Shown: positions 10,160 through 25,000 of the stretch, one piece after another
Numbering within the stretch: position 1 is the first letter of the stretch
Layout of the letters: every line of letters begins with the position of its first letter
Source of the DNA: Tubiluchus corallicola
Taxonomy: Eukaryota > Priapulida > Priapulimorpha > Priapulimorphida > Tubiluchidae
DNA: 64,000 nt
Reading direction: 5' to 3'
NCBI GenBank assembly: GCA_030141605.1
Contig: JAQGDQ010000050.1
Location: 197,971-261,970, forward strand
Position numbers and translations under genes: made by a program
Notes under the pieces: model-generated
What the model saw: only the letters and a program-made list of their open reading frames with translations
Told to the model about the DNA's origin: nothing
The model's database searches: none

Positions 10160-11775
10160 AATATTTAAGACTGATGCATTTCATATCAGATAGAAACTAC
10201 TGGAAGCGTTTAGTACGTAATATAAAGTCATGTATGCATTGGAATATTTTACAGTTAGCAACATAGTTAAATTCATCTTTTCCGAATAATAACAACATCA
10301 ACAGATCATTAGTTCCTAAGGCAGCTATATTAAGGTTTTCAGGCAGAAGCTTTTCATTTAGTTTATCAGACATAACAACCCTAGTTTGTTGATACAATGG
10401 ACAGTGCAACAAAAAGTGTTCAACAGACTCAAATCGAAATCCATTCGAATAAGTCCATCCATCCACTCAAATACAATTCGGCAATACTGGATGACCGTTA
10501 TTATCTTTACAGCCTTTAGAGAAAAGGTCATAGTTTAGCTGGGAAAATCCGCTTCTCATGCGCGTATGATGCACTGAAATTGGAGGTTTGCCAAATGAAA
10601 AATGTTTCTTACGCAACGAAAAACTTAAATGAGATTAGAGCTCTTGCTTGAAGTGTAAAATGGATGTTATTTCACGAATGTTCTGTGGTAAGTTGTTCCA
10701 CATGTTAATGGTCGATATGAAAAACGATTTTTCACAGCTAACAGAACGGCAATTAAAATTCCTGTATTTAGCACCACTGCGTATATAATAGGGGGTAACT
10801 TCGTTTACCTTTGGCGGCAGAATTGCACTTAAATAGTGGGGCGCTAAGTCATTGATTATTTTGAAAAAAAGACATAGGCGATGATAATGGAAGCGCGTCA
10901 CTAATTTAGTGAAGCCGCTATCAGACAAGATACTTGCAGGGGAAGATCGAAACATAGCATCAGAACAGATTCTAGCAGTAGTTAGCTGAATATTTTCTAA
11001 TAAACGTATTAGATAAATATGGAGTAGGATATTGAGGAACATTGGATTTACAGGAGAAAAGCATGACTTCGGTCTTATTTGGATTAAATTTAACCAACCA
11101 AGTTAAACAATCGGGTTAATGGGCTTGAAAATAAATCTGCACAAAGCTTAAGTACTTTGTTGCTTATTCCATCAGGGCCTACAAATTTGCTCGTATTGAT
11201 GACGTTACTTAATAATGTTTTCACTAAATCTTCGTGTGCAGTAATGTGAGACATGTATGTATCAGATCAGTCTTCGATACGAATCCGGGTAATGAAGCAT
11301 TTGAAGTGTTCAAACGGCACTGCTGGGCAAAGTAATTATTAAATGCATTGCACTTGGAAATCGCATCACTTGTGACAACACCAGCTTCATCTATAATGGT
11401 AGGAATAAAATAGTCACACGTATTTTTGTAAAAACTTTTAGTAGTTTCCCGCCAGACTTTAGGGCATGTTTCAGGATTCAATAGCTTCTCGTTCAGTTTG
11501 TCTGAATAGTCACGTTTGGCTTTTTTAACAGCATTGTTGTACTTATTTCTAATAGCAGTATAGGACTGTCACGAAGCGGTCGTCCCGTTTAATTTATAAT
11601 TTCTGTGGGCCTTTTCTTTTTGTATTCTAAGCTTTCGAACGTGACTATTCATCCAAGGCTTATCGCGAAGGTATTTTAAATTTTCTTTTAACTTTAGTAT
11701 TCTGTACGACGTTACAAACTGAAATCCATGCAGAATCACAATCCCCAAAGTGTGCAAACGTGTGTACAATTTCAA
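10160..11775 (-). mobile_element. Degenerate non-LTR retrotransposon (CR1/jockey-like LINE)
   Basis: Pieces of a LINE ORF2 appear in order on the minus strand with frame breaks and stops. Near 11775-11569 is the linker typical between endonuclease and reverse transcriptase (KPWMNSHVRKLR, KEKAHRNYK). At 11481-11224 is the pre-RT segment (AFNNYFAQQC). Most of the RT is deleted. At 11042-10635 is the C-terminal region (HYHRLCLFFKIINDLAPHYL, MWNNLPQNIREITS). At 10620-10197 come HTRMRSGFSQLNYDLF and the terminal motif ESVEHFLLHCPLY. The reading is interrupted and internally deleted, so the copy is inactive. Confidence 0.85.
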
Positions 11776-11811
11776 GAAACGAAAGGAATTGAAATTTTGT
11801 GGTTCTATAAT

Positions 11812-12020
<209 letters not shown>

Positions 12021-15000
12021 ATCTAGTCTATTTTACAAGCCCAGTGAACGTTAAAAGTCCTTGACTGTGTTTGATATTATATGCTTTAATTAACTGGGGT
12101 AACGAAAAAATTGTTGCGATTTATTAATTGTTTTGTGCATGTATCGATTAGGCCTATACAAAAACGCAAACAAAATTACTTCTTAACAGAAAATTCTTAA
12201 TAGTCACACTTATGTCCGATACGTCGACATCTGCAAAACCTGTTGTTGCTGCTATTCTTTGTCGTTTAACATTCGGGCATCATGTAACGTGCAGGCATTA
12301 GCTCACAAAAGTTACAGCAATTAATACTTTTAGTGTACATTTTATATCATAGCCTCTTGTTTATTTGTTATTGTAAACTTACGGATATTATTACTTTTCA
12401 TTTAAACAATGGTAAGTATACATAGGATAGAGTTTGTTTCAATAGAAAATAAAATAATCTTGGTAATAACAGAAATTTATCTAAAAATTCGTTGAATGAA
12501 CTTTATTCATATGAAATTTACATTTATAAATTAATTTTGAAATATCTTAGAGCTTCATTAAGTAAAATGATATAAATATAAAAATATTAATAACATTGTC
12601 ATGTTGTAGTGTGTAATTGAAACAATATTAGATATTTATTGTTAATATAAGGTGCTACATGTTTTGTATGTTAACAAAACAAACCACAGTGAAATAGCAT
12701 TACAACATAAATTGTACCTAAACAAATTATCATTTATATGTCATGTTTAGTATTATAGTCAATTAGGCAGATTCATCTATATAGGTAAGCTTAACAAACA
12801 AGTTTAAAAACAAAGGTAACTTAGAAGATTTCAAAACTGTGTGATCATTGCATACTTGAACAACATAGGTTATAATCTGTGGAATGCATGATAAAAAGCT
12901 CTTCAATGAAGACTCAACAATAACATCATGGTAAGCAGGTAAATAAACGCAAGCTACCAAAAATTATTTTATATACATGTACTAAATTAACCTAAATATT
13001 GTGCCATCACACTGCCACTACTATGATTACTAGAAATAAGTTGTACTATTTTTATTAGAATGTAATGTAAAGTGAAGCATAATAAAAAATGAGAAAACAC
13101 ACAAAAATGAACAACTTATTAATTTTTTGTATCATCATTAACTTAAATACTTTGCTGCCAGACTTCTGCTGTTCCACTGTTATTAGAAACAGGTAATAGT
13201 GGCATTTTTAATACATGGATTGTAAAAGTAAAGTAGCTAATGTAAATTATAAAAAATTGAAACCGTACAAATGAACGATTAGTCAATTATTATTATTATT
13301 ATTTAATTCGTAAACAAACCAATCATCAGTACCATAAAATAGAGTTAGTAGATTAGGATTAGTTAAGACAAAACTCAAGGTTTATGAACCTCCCCCCCCC
13401 TCCCAGTTTTGCCTCAAGTAATACTGCTGGTTCAAGTAAAACCATTATTACGGTACTTAGAACTACAGAGTGAGATTCTAAGCATAATTATTATTAATAA
13501 AAGGTCAAGCTTTTGGTCACAAAGGATACAGCAGAAATTTCAAAAACTTTATAAGAAATATTCATTTACAAGTGGCCAAGGTAAAATGCAGTCTTTACAA
13601 GTTAATTACTTGCATGGCATTTACAACTGCATATTACAGGAATTATAAGCGAACCTCAATCTTTTTCTTTCCTAATACGTATATATTGCACGTGCAGTGA
13701 CTTGCATAATCATGTAGCCAATGCAAGAACCTAAAGAAACCAATTTCCACCTCTTACATGTGCACTGCATTGTGACTAAAACGTTTGACTTTTTCCAGTT
13801 TAGACTTACTTTTAAAATTTAGTATCTCTCACAGATATAGTGTAGTTGTCATATGCCAGATAGGCAGCAAACATACACTGAGCACACCCAACATATGCAG
13901 TTAAAACTAAAAGGCATGTGAGTTCAGCAAATGTCAGGGCTTTGCAACATACTGAACTTTATCCGTGAAAGCAGAATGTTGTAACAAAAAGCCAACATAC
14001 CATTAAAAAGTGAGAAGTTGCAGAAATTAAAAAATCAATATAGCACTGAAAACTATGATAGACTTTTTCATAATGTGCAGTTTGAGCTTTATACATGTAT
14101 GTACAAATCAGTAATACACTACGACTAATGTAAATAACTAAACCGCCTTAATGTCTAAACATGCAAACTGTTACCTGCTGACTAAAATTACAAACTATCA
14201 AAATAGAATATCTCATAAAATATTGTTCTCGTATATAAATTCATTATTATTTATACTGTACACCTCATTAAAATACACATTGAGCTATAATCACAGAAGA
14301 CTGTCACTACTTAACTGTTTCTTTATACTTACACAAGAAATGCTAGCAGCTAAATAGTATCACATGATTAAATAGTGAATTCAAACCACAAAATTGCTGA
14401 TCAAACGTTCTGATTATCAGCAGTCAATATCCAACATTTAAATTTCAGTTAACATGGCTTCCAGATGCAAATCCAAATTAAACTGTTAAATGCCACTTTC
14501 ATCTTTCTAATTCAGGTCAATGCTGCAAGAGTATCTCGACAGCATAAAGCATGCATAATATGTAAATGCAGATAAAAGGGTAAAAGTACAATATTATGGG
14601 TTTTACATGAAAACCATTGTACATAAATACGTATACAAGCCCTATTGTATGAAAATATGTAACATCTAATTAGTAACAATCCTTGTAAAGTGACTTCGGA
14701 ACAGGCTGGCCCCATTGAGGCAGGTGTTAAATAGGTTAGTGTCACGCTGCGTTAGGCAACCGGAACATTTATTAGGGTACATTCATGCTGGCAGGCCGGC
14801 TGAGAGAAATTGGCATTGAGAAAAGGTCGCAACCGTGCAAGATGTGACAAAAGTGCTGGAAATGAGCAAACCAAAATATTTTGCATTATTGTCTACTGCC
14901 TGCGCACCTCATGGTCACCCCCGGTACATAATGCAATAGCTCAGCAGTGTTCAGCACTCGTCACTGAAAGAGTTAGCTAGCAGTAGATAAATGTTGCTTT

Positions 15001-16096
15001 TGTTATTAGTTTATTGTTCAGAAGCCGGATTCAATCTGCACGGTTTTCATATAAAAGTCATACATGAATATTCGCTTAACTGATAAACTTGATTAAAGTA
15101 CACAGCATAAAGATTTTTATAATCTCCATTTGTTAATGGATTTACATGTTTAAAGAACCAAGACTCTTCAACAAATTTCAAGCAGTTAAGTTACCATTAT
15201 TTAAACATTATTTACAACTATGTAAAGATAATTAAAGGTAATCTTGCATGCTCCTCTAAGAATGGTTGGATAGTTTTGGCATAGTAACAACTAGTTTCGC
15301 CTTTTCACTTTCTAAAGGTGGAACTAAATCAACTAAGACAAGATTTTATACAAGTTACATCACCATCACTACTGGTTCATAATATGAATCTACAAAGCAA
15401 GATAACAGTTCAGACAAAATTCTAATTATATATCACACCAGGGATTGTGGTTCAAATTCAAATCAAGAAATGTTTTAAATTTTTCCTGTCAGGCCTTTAT
15501 ATTTTACCCTATTTTACACCTTGTTTTTGTTTTTTAAAATCCATTTTTGTTTAAAACCATTAATTGAAAACAATGAATATGTAAAGATGTTTCCACAATT
15601 AGTTTAGTCAAGTTGTCTCCCTTGCAATGTTCAAATGTTTATTCAATTCACGCCCCACTTAATGTGAGTTCAATTTAATTAACTGGTTCTCAAATATAGA
15701 ACAAATCTATGTTGATATGAATTTTCAAAAAAAATTCTTGTTATTGTGCGTTCCACATAAATTATCTAAGACTGCAATTTTTGGACTATTTTTTAATTTG
15801 TGTTACCCAAATGCAATTCATTGAACTAATGACAACAATCTGTGTTGTCTAAAAACACACAAATAAAAACAAAATAAGTTAAATGTCTTAATAAAAAATC
15901 CTTGTTTGATACAAGGATTTATACTAGTAGTGCTGCCTTTACAAAAGGTGTGAAACACTTATCAATTGCACGATAAAATACAATGAAAATATGTTAAATT
16001 ACAGGCCATTATGTATCCAAAATGTCAATTTATATACAACATTTGTCAACTTGCTGTCCATGAGCAAGATACAATTTTAATTTGTACCATCATTTG
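12021..16096. other. Intergenic region 3' of the P5B ATPase gene
   Basis: About 4 kb of AT-rich sequence with no recognised exon. It contains a run of nine C near 13391, an ATT run near 13290, and the probable 3' UTR of the minus-strand ATPase gene on its right side. Confidence 0.4.
15638..15643 (-). promoter_or_regulatory. Candidate poly(A) signal of the ATPase gene
   Basis: AATAAA on the minus strand, about 455 bases beyond the stop codon of the ATPase gene. Only the hexamer and position support it. Confidence 0.3.
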
Positions 16097-19000
16097 TCAG
16101 CTAGCATGTACAGTATTAGTATTGCTACTGCTAACATTATACGCCTCTGAGGAATAAACCACATCACCTACAGGTGGCCAGTTGGGATTGCTGATAAGTT
16201 CTGCTTCTATTAACTTGTATTTGTTCTTTGGACCACGCTTTTTGCAACAGAGACGGAAACACTTTTTCAGAAATTTGCTGTCAACGATGACCAACTGAAA
16301 ACAAAGAGAAACGAGTTTTCGTTTTTTCACAGAAGACAGAAAAGGGAAAAGCTAAAAATCTTTCAAAAATTAAAAGGTGCAGAGTATTTTTCTAAGGCAG
16401 AAATACTAAACCAGGTAGCAATTTGTTTGATGAAAGGATTCGAGTTACAAGAGCAAGAAATAAACTTGAAGATATATAGCCATGGGGAAACCATTGACAA
16501 ACTGCATAACACATGATAATTATTTCCTAAATGATTTGTTGAAACACCAAAATAAATAAGCAACTAGGTCATCAAAGGAGGGTAAACAAACATTACAATT
16601 CAATATTTGATTGCAAATAGGTAATATTACTCAACAGACAATTCAGCTATGCAGGACAACGTGCAGGGTTAGTTGGTTACTTTAGCACATTCATTTTTGC
16701 CATTATTTAACTGCAAAGAACTTTGTGTAAAGCAAACTTATATACTACTTATGCATATAATATGTTGCAGTACACGAATGTTGTGCTTATGACAAGATAA
16801 TCTTACTTATGTAGAGTAAGCCAAGTAAGCAGAGTGATGTAAGCCATACAAACCTCAATCACAGCTGAAATAATGAAATTTGCAATGACAAATCCTAGCA
16901 ACGTGAGTGGGAATATCCAAGCTGATGGTGGCAAATCACAAAGCTAAAAGAAATCAATTCCATTAGTTAATATACATCAAAAAACTCTACTGTCACAAAG
17001 TTTGAAGAAATAGAAAGTAAAAGCAAATAAATCCATTTTCATTAGAAAAGTCAAATTACATGAAAGTTCTGGGCATTAACGAAAATAAACAGCATTAACA
17101 CGTTTTTGACAGAGCTTAAAATCAGTTAATGATTTGGTTCAAAGCCAGTTTTCTGACGTATGAATGGTTTTGACCAACATCTGCCTACTGGTCATGAATG
17201 TTTTCCAATTTTTGCAAATATAGGTACATTGCAAATTGTGTGTACACGACGGCTTTTTAAGTACATCCAATACAAATGAATAAACTCTACAAGTTCAACA
17301 AGTTCCTAAAATTAAGAATGCACATTATATTACGTGAAAATCATGTTTCTAACAAAACAAACTTCCAAATCATTTATTCCAAAGAAAAGTCTAATCCTAA
17401 TGATGAAACATTTATAATTGTGCTTTAAATAATACTAAGACCATGATGGCAAAGTATTATTTAAAGCATTATTGAAATTCTGTACCACCAAGAACCTGAT
17501 TTATAATTGCTATTGTTGCTAGTAACTATGCAAGTGAACTCAAACTGAGTTGCAGCGATTACACAATATCACTCTGATTTTTGTTACATGCAAAAAGCAG
17601 GATTTTTACCTCCATAAAGTCCGTGATAAATTTCGGCGATCGCAGAAGCAGCATTAGACTATAAGATCCCAATACTATCAGCGTGATGAGCAGGAAATCT
17701 AAAGTATCGAATAAAGCTGTTTTACCGCCTTGATTCATCAAAAGATAACTGAGCAATATGACAAAGTATTAGCGACTGTGAAATCGAAAAATTTTCTGGC
17801 TTCATAATTTATAATGTAGCTTCTGATGCCAGTAACATTTAGTTTTAAAAACACTCCTAAACTTAATTGACTAGATTAATATTTGAAGAACAGCAACTCA
17901 AAGAAAAACAAGAATGGCCTATACTCCATAACAAGAAGAAGTAAAAGAAACTTTGTAAGTGGGTGGATATAATCTGACTCCTCTCATCATTTGCAGTTGT
18001 AGTTGTGTTTGCCTTACTGATTTATTTATATTTATTACATTCTTAGCTCATGTGAATCTAACTTTTACTTTTTTATTTTTTTCCACTTTCATATTACATT
18101 TTCATATCCTTTCACTTTTCATACTCCCTTTCTTCCCATTAACCACCTTTTATTCTTACACGTACGTTTTTCTTTCTATTTCCCATATTGGGCCTGACCT
18201 TTACAAGTTTTTTTTTTGGACAGCCTTAATAATCCATTAATCAACTTTATTACATGCTTGTTTCTTTTAATTTGCTATTTTGTATTTTCACCATATTTAT
18301 GTATTATTTTGTCATGGCAAATGGAATAAAAATAAACTAAACTAAGAAACTTGTAACAATCCACAAACCTAAAGTAGGAAGATACGAAAAGGACTTTCCA
18401 AGGTGTTATAAATGCCAGAGTATAAATGCAGGCTCAGCAAATTCAATGTGACAAGATACAAGCTAAGAGAATTTGTTTATCTTCTTCCAGCTTAGGGAAT
18501 GATGTGAAATTTTCTATCATGTGAGGATAAATCATCAAGACATTTACAGATTTTTAAGAAAAGAATTCCTTTAGAAAAAAGATGAGCATATTTGCAAACT
18601 TTCGATTTATTTGACTGCTTTCTTCATAAGCAATATGAATAAGAGTAAGCAATCAGTAGAGCGTCAAAATGTTCTAAGCAGGAAATATTATTAATTACTG
18701 ATTTATAACATGTCCTACTGCAGCCCAGCAGTAAGCTAGGTACCTTTTACCATTATTTACAACATGAGTTTGTTCCCTATTGTTAGGTATCAAAAACTCT
18801 GACATGGTACTTACAATTAGTGTAAAAGGGCATGCGAAACGGTGGACCTTTGGAAAACAATGCAGCCAAAAACAAATACTGAAAGCTGGACACTTTAAAG
18901 ATAACTGTGCTTTCTCGTGTAACAGGCGTGTACTCTCCCGGTGGGTTAGGTTTTAAATCTACCCTGCAAGCATAACAAATATCAATAATACTTGACCTCA

Positions 19001-22000
19001 ATGTAGCAATGTGCTTTTTCGTAAATCCGATACTATTTATTTAACTACCGATAAACCACAGCATTTGTACTGCAATACTGGTTTATTTCATGATAGTTGT
19101 AGCAAGATTCCATACTTAATTTTTAGTACAAAGTCTAAATAATTAAGGCTTGCACACAGTTTTGAGTGGAAAGCATATTAGTGAAACAGCTTTTGGAAAG
19201 ATGTAGTGAGACAATTGGAAATGTTTGATTTTACCACAAAAATTACTTTTTCAGAGTAAGTAAAGGTAAATTAAATGGTACACAACTTACCCTGGTTGAT
19301 TAATTAAGTATAGCCAGACACCTATTTGAGTAAGCAGCTGAATCAGAATCTGTGAGATGACTGAGAATATTGTTGGTATGCCTACAAGGCTTCCATAAGG
19401 TCGTTTCCTGACCAACTTGTGATAAGGTTTCGTATAACCCACTGCATAAAAAATAGATTTCAGTCATATGTTATATAAGGAATTAAAGACAATGGCATAT
19501 TTTTAGCAACATGCTGCTTGTGGCTAGCATAGTTGATATAGGTGTGTGACATAATCGAAAAAAACTAGTGCCAAACAATTTCTCATTCTGAAAATTTCTT
19601 AATTTCAGCTTTTATGTATTAATAAAACAACAGAGTAAAATGAATAACTCATATACATGAATCGTCGTACATATAACAAGGAGATTATGCTAGCTGTTCA
19701 AATGTGTAATGACAAGAAACTGAGAGTCATCTCTAGCACTACGACAGTAACAATGTGTACCAACACTAATGTTACAGTGAGAGCAATACCCGGTACCATC
19801 AGCTCTAGCACAATGGGAACCAGGTAGAGTTAACATTAATGCTACAGTGGCAGGTGGTGCCCACTCTAACTCTTTCCTGTCAGGTGCCATTGATCGAATA
19901 TACAGGTGCCTCAGAAGTTACCACACACATGACATTTTGTACAAGTTTTGATATTTAACAACCAAAGCAGCGCATTTGAAAATAGGCACGGATGAATTAA
20001 TACTTGGCAATTTTTTAAGCGAAATTAAACAAAAATCTCAAAAAACTGCTGTACTCATAAGGCTTCCCTGTTTCCGCCACCTTATTTGAAGCCCTTCTGC
20101 TAATCACACATATTTCTGACATCAGCAAGCATTTCAAATTAAATATTTGCATAACAACCCCTAATTGTTATTTTGGTTGCAAGTAATTTTTGCCTGATAT
20201 AATTTTGTAAAAAATTGCAGGGTGTCAACTCGCAAGCTTCAGACAAAAGAAAATTAGAGGCCTATTCAGTGAAAGGTCTAGTGGTATCTCGCATTGAGGA
20301 AGTACCTAACAGCTAATGTGTGGTGAAGAATGAATGACTAACACATGCATTTCCGACATCAGCAAACATTTCCATTTAAAAATTTGCATAACAATCTCTA
20401 ATTGTTATTTCAGGTTCATGAAGGTGTTTTGGTTTTATTAGCATAAATTTTTGCCTGGCATAACCTTGTAAAAAATTGCAGGGTGCCAAACCTGTTAAGC
20501 TACAAACTTCTAGTCAAAAGTGCCACAGAGGCTAATTTAATGGAAGGTCTGGTATTTTGCATTGAGAAAGTCCCTAACAGCTCGTGTGTAGTGAGGAAGG
20601 ATTGTTCCTTGTTGAAAAGGTACATTGTTATTAGTGAGATAACAGTGTAATCCACAAGATGGTCTTCAGAAGAAACTTCTTAACTTCAGAAGGACCTCTT
20701 GTCAGGCTAAAATTTTCCACCTCCTCTTTTCTAAAGTTCTTCTCATCACCATAGCAATGGATACCAGTTAAATATCAGTAAATAGAATTTCCAAACACAA
20801 TTTAGATGTATGTAAGAGCTTGCAAAGAATAAAAAAAATATAAACTATAATTCAAACTATAATATTTAATTGTTACTCACTGACAACGGCTATAGTAGTT
20901 GTTATCACCAAGTCTATATATAGAAACATCATGTCACTGAAGTTTGTGTTGTACTAGATAAGAAAAAAAATTTCTGCACATCTTCGACACTTATTGCTAT
21001 TTACCTTAATGTTAAGTAACAAGTTCTATTCCCATCGGCAATAGTTATTAGTTTTGAACTTTATAATGAAAAAGTTGAATTAAAGCCAGATCATGTCTAG
21101 TTTACCTTAATTTCTAATATCTAATTTCATATGACCAAGTGCAAAATTTTGTCTTTGTGACCAATAAGTGTGCAAGAACTTGAATGAAGACTTGTGTATA
21201 TGATTTTAACTTTGCAGTGAAGTGCTTTTAGCAGATTTTAGGTTGTAATCAGTTATTTTTCTGCATCCATTAACTAGTTACCAAAAGTACATAATGTATC
21301 AGTTGTTGTCATGATGTTACAGAAGTGTCAGTTGAAAATGATATGTTACTAATTTTGTTATTATATATTGCAGTATCCTTTTGATTAGCGATCCAAGGAA
21401 AAAAACTGATTGCAATTGTAACTAATAACCTGGAACTGGGGAAATCTGGTATGCGCGACTACACAGAACATTGATTCAAGTTCATGCTAGTTAGTGATTA
21501 CTCTTTCTTGCCAAAGTGAACTTAGTTAACAAACAAACCATGTTAGTTATTAATTACTTTCTGCAAAAAAGTAAATCATAGTTAAAGCAACCTAAGAAAA
21601 TTATACTCACATGATATAGAATAAGAACAGAAATGAACTGGATGAAGCTGTATAATGCCATGTATTTGAAGATGCCAAAAGAAGTGACAAGGGCACACCG
21701 TCCTTCTCTGCAAAAAAAATCAATATTCATTTTCTCATTTCATTGAATATGTACAATTAGGTATTATTGTGAGAGGTCTAGTACCAACTCTCTGGTCATT
21801 CCTTATCAATAAAATTTAACCAAATTTATGCAAAACTGTTGCATGCAAATTACGTTTTACCTTACTACTCAGTTACACTTAGTTGGCCACACAATCAGTA
21901 ATATCAAATTGTAATTGTATTTCATTTAATTTTAATGTAGACTGAAAAAGCAGAAAGGCAGAATGTCTTTAATAAAAGTTTTAGTTAACCATTGCCTTGT

Positions 22001-25000
22001 CAATTTTGACATTGACAACTGACATCAACATCGTAGTCAATGCCAAGTCAAATTGCAACTTATTTTCGCTTATCTGTATTAGACAGTAGTACAGTGACAG
22101 TTCTGAGTATCACTCTTATGCAGTTAACACCCCTGCTTGTACCTCATGATCCTACTCATTTGTTTACACAGTTGTTATTATAACATGCGGAGCAGATTAA
22201 CCGATGTGTTTTTCTCCAAAAATGTTGCTCGACAAATTTATATTAAGTAGTATAAAGAAAAGCATTGTGTTTACTCTTTTTAGGGCACAGTCTTATTTTT
22301 TTCAATCAAACTAATTATGTGGCCCTTATTTAAAGAAGTGCTTATTCAAGCACGGATGCTCTTTACCTTTTGTCCTTATGTATAACAGATATTTCCCCTG
22401 CAGTACAGCATAATCCCATGCATGTTAAACAAATTCGGCACTATGTCATTCTTATACAGTGTTTTCTGGGGATCGTGTTTCAGCTAGAAATAACATATTG
22501 CAGCAGCTTGTTGATGACTCATCTGACCAACTTCGATAATAAGCTCATGTAGCAGATAGACGGCAATTAATAAACCAATGTTCCATAAACATGAGGCTTG
22601 CATGTTAATTTGACTACAGAATGAGTAAACTTTACCGTAAAGTTTCACACGTGAGCTGAGATTGAGGAGGATTTTGCAATACACCGACCTACACTTGGGC
22701 AGTTATTCAATCACAGGCTTATTATCAATTTTTATTCTGTTTCCTTGGGCACTTACTCAAATGCACCATTAAGTGAGCATGGACACTAAAACAAGTAAAT
22801 ATGGTAAGTTGAAAAAAGACAGAGGAAACAGTACCTGATGACAGTAGGAACACAAGTGATGTTTGAGATTTTAGATGTAAATGGACTAGCAACTGAAGCC
22901 TCAGCCTCAGAAAGTGAGATACCAGTGTGTGCAGTTTTCAGAGCTCCACAGTCATTAGCCCCATCACCACACATACCAACTATGTACCTGTAGTATTGAA
23001 AAATACACTTGTCACTATCAGAATACAAACAACAACATGTCATTTTAAAACAAAAAATATCGCTATATTGTTGTTTAAAACATGTTGTTTAAAAATTGTT
23101 AGATAAATAGATTGTTTGTTAGATAAATAGATAGATTGTTAAAAATAATTTTAAGACATATTCACAATAAAGCTTACAACAAATAATATAGGGTGTCTCA
23201 AAAGAAAGTGTTGAGTGTTAAGTCATTTATTAAGAAATTATACTATAATAATTGCTGCAAGTGTGCACTACTAACTTGCAGACTTAAATGGGAATAAAAA
23301 TAATGTAATATTTGCATATCTCCAGACTCCACTTTTCAAAAGGTATAACTAGGATCTTGTACATTCCAATATATGCATATTTCTACAGCACTGTTTCTTC
23401 TGAAACACCCTGTAGTTACCCCATGTCTTGTAGTTCTTCTACAACTTGTACTTTCTGTTCAGGAGACATCCGGGCAAACACAGTGCACTTCATAATAATC
23501 TGTCGAAACAGCAACAAAAAAAGTAACTTCGAAATTACATAATCAGACTAATCAAAAAACTATATGTAAAATAAAAAATATCTACAAACAATACAAGTAA
23601 CTCACATCTGGAACAAGGTTGGGAAATTCATTTCTAATAACGTTCCATGACTTTCCACTGACGGCTAAGTGATAAGGAGCCAAAACATCTTCATCTATCT
23701 GCACAGTTTGATAAGACTGCATAAAATAAGTTAAAAATGTATTAGTTCTATATGTATTCAGTGAGCTATGAAACGTGTGTCACATAATTAGCAAAAATAA
23801 CATCAAAGACAAAACCAAAGCCAGAAGAAATCACAATTAAGACAGTACAACATAAGTTGTGTCCACCCTGATCTTGAATCTAAATGATTTGCTTTAAATT
23901 ACAAATGTTTCTTGAATGTGTCCACCACCCGTCTTCAAATTAGCTAAAGTCAAAACACCTGTTGTCAACAGTGTGAGGCATTGTTTACCAATGGAGAATG
24001 CTTTAAAAACTAATATTTATTTTGGCTTATTTAACCAGTTGTATACGTAAAACAAATGACAAAGTAATATGTTACAATTGCTTACTCACACTAGTTAATT
24101 TTGTGGTAGAGGAGCAAAGAAAAGTCTCAGCAGATTTTGGAGTTTCGCTCTCGCTGTCTGATAGCTCACTAGTGGGAGTCATAGCATATTCCCATGTAAT
24201 CTTAGCTGGCTTATCATTATCATCATCCGTTGCCGAGGCGATAATAACTCTGTCTTGCATCTCAACCATGCCACAATCTCTGGCGACAGAGATGGCAGTG
24301 TGCATATTGTCACCTAGTAAATTTGATAATGTATAATTGACATGTAATCAACCAAAGATGCTCTAAAGCTGTCAAAAAATGAATGACTCGTGGCAGCTAA
24401 ATACATTTTCTGCATTGAAACAGCAAACTTAGAAAATGATAGATAACTTAATCTAATAATTGACAAGATAACAAAGTAAACACAGAACAACAACTCAAAC
24501 ATAAATCAGTACCGGTGATCATGATTGTTCTAATGTTAGAATTTCTGAGCTCTGATATCACAGGGGTTGTTTCAGGTTTCAGAGTATTCTGCATTACAAT
24601 TAAACCCAAGAATGTTAGCGCCCGTTCAATATGGTCTCTGAAAATAGTAAACAGCATCATAAAATAAATTTCCATAATTTTAACTAGAAAATAAGCTAAT
24701 CAAACATTTCTGAATATATAAAAAGCTCTTGTATTTTTGAGACATACTTTAAAACTCTATGCATTACTAATCATTCAAATAGACAGCCTACTATCAGAGG
24801 CCTGTTCTCTTGCATCAATTATGCTGACTTTAACACTTTTTGCCTCTTCAGGGGAAGAAGTGAAAACATTCACCCCTCTTCATCCTCTACAGGGGCATCC
24901 GTTATGCTCCTAGTGAGTATAATAAAATCTTGTAGGCATGCTGCGCTTAGCCTGGTACAGCAATTAAAGAAAATGTGTGTTTTTTTCAAGCTGTCACACA

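Larger units (their letters stand above)
16097..21707 (-). other. ATP13A2: ATPase exons 22-28: M5-M10 and C-terminus
   Basis: Exon 21611-21707: [20 protein letters not shown] and M5. Exon 20881-20953: [12 protein letters not shown] (M6). Exon 19291-19441: RPYGSLVG and M7. Exon 18815-18963: [18 protein letters not shown] (M8). Exon 17610-17728 (M9), acceptor atcaag|GC with a weak pyrimidine tract, the only frame-keeping choice. Exon 16854-16943 (M10). Terminal exon 16097-16294: basic [14 protein letters not shown], then [16 protein letters not shown], and a tail ending at TGA. Confidence 0.9.
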
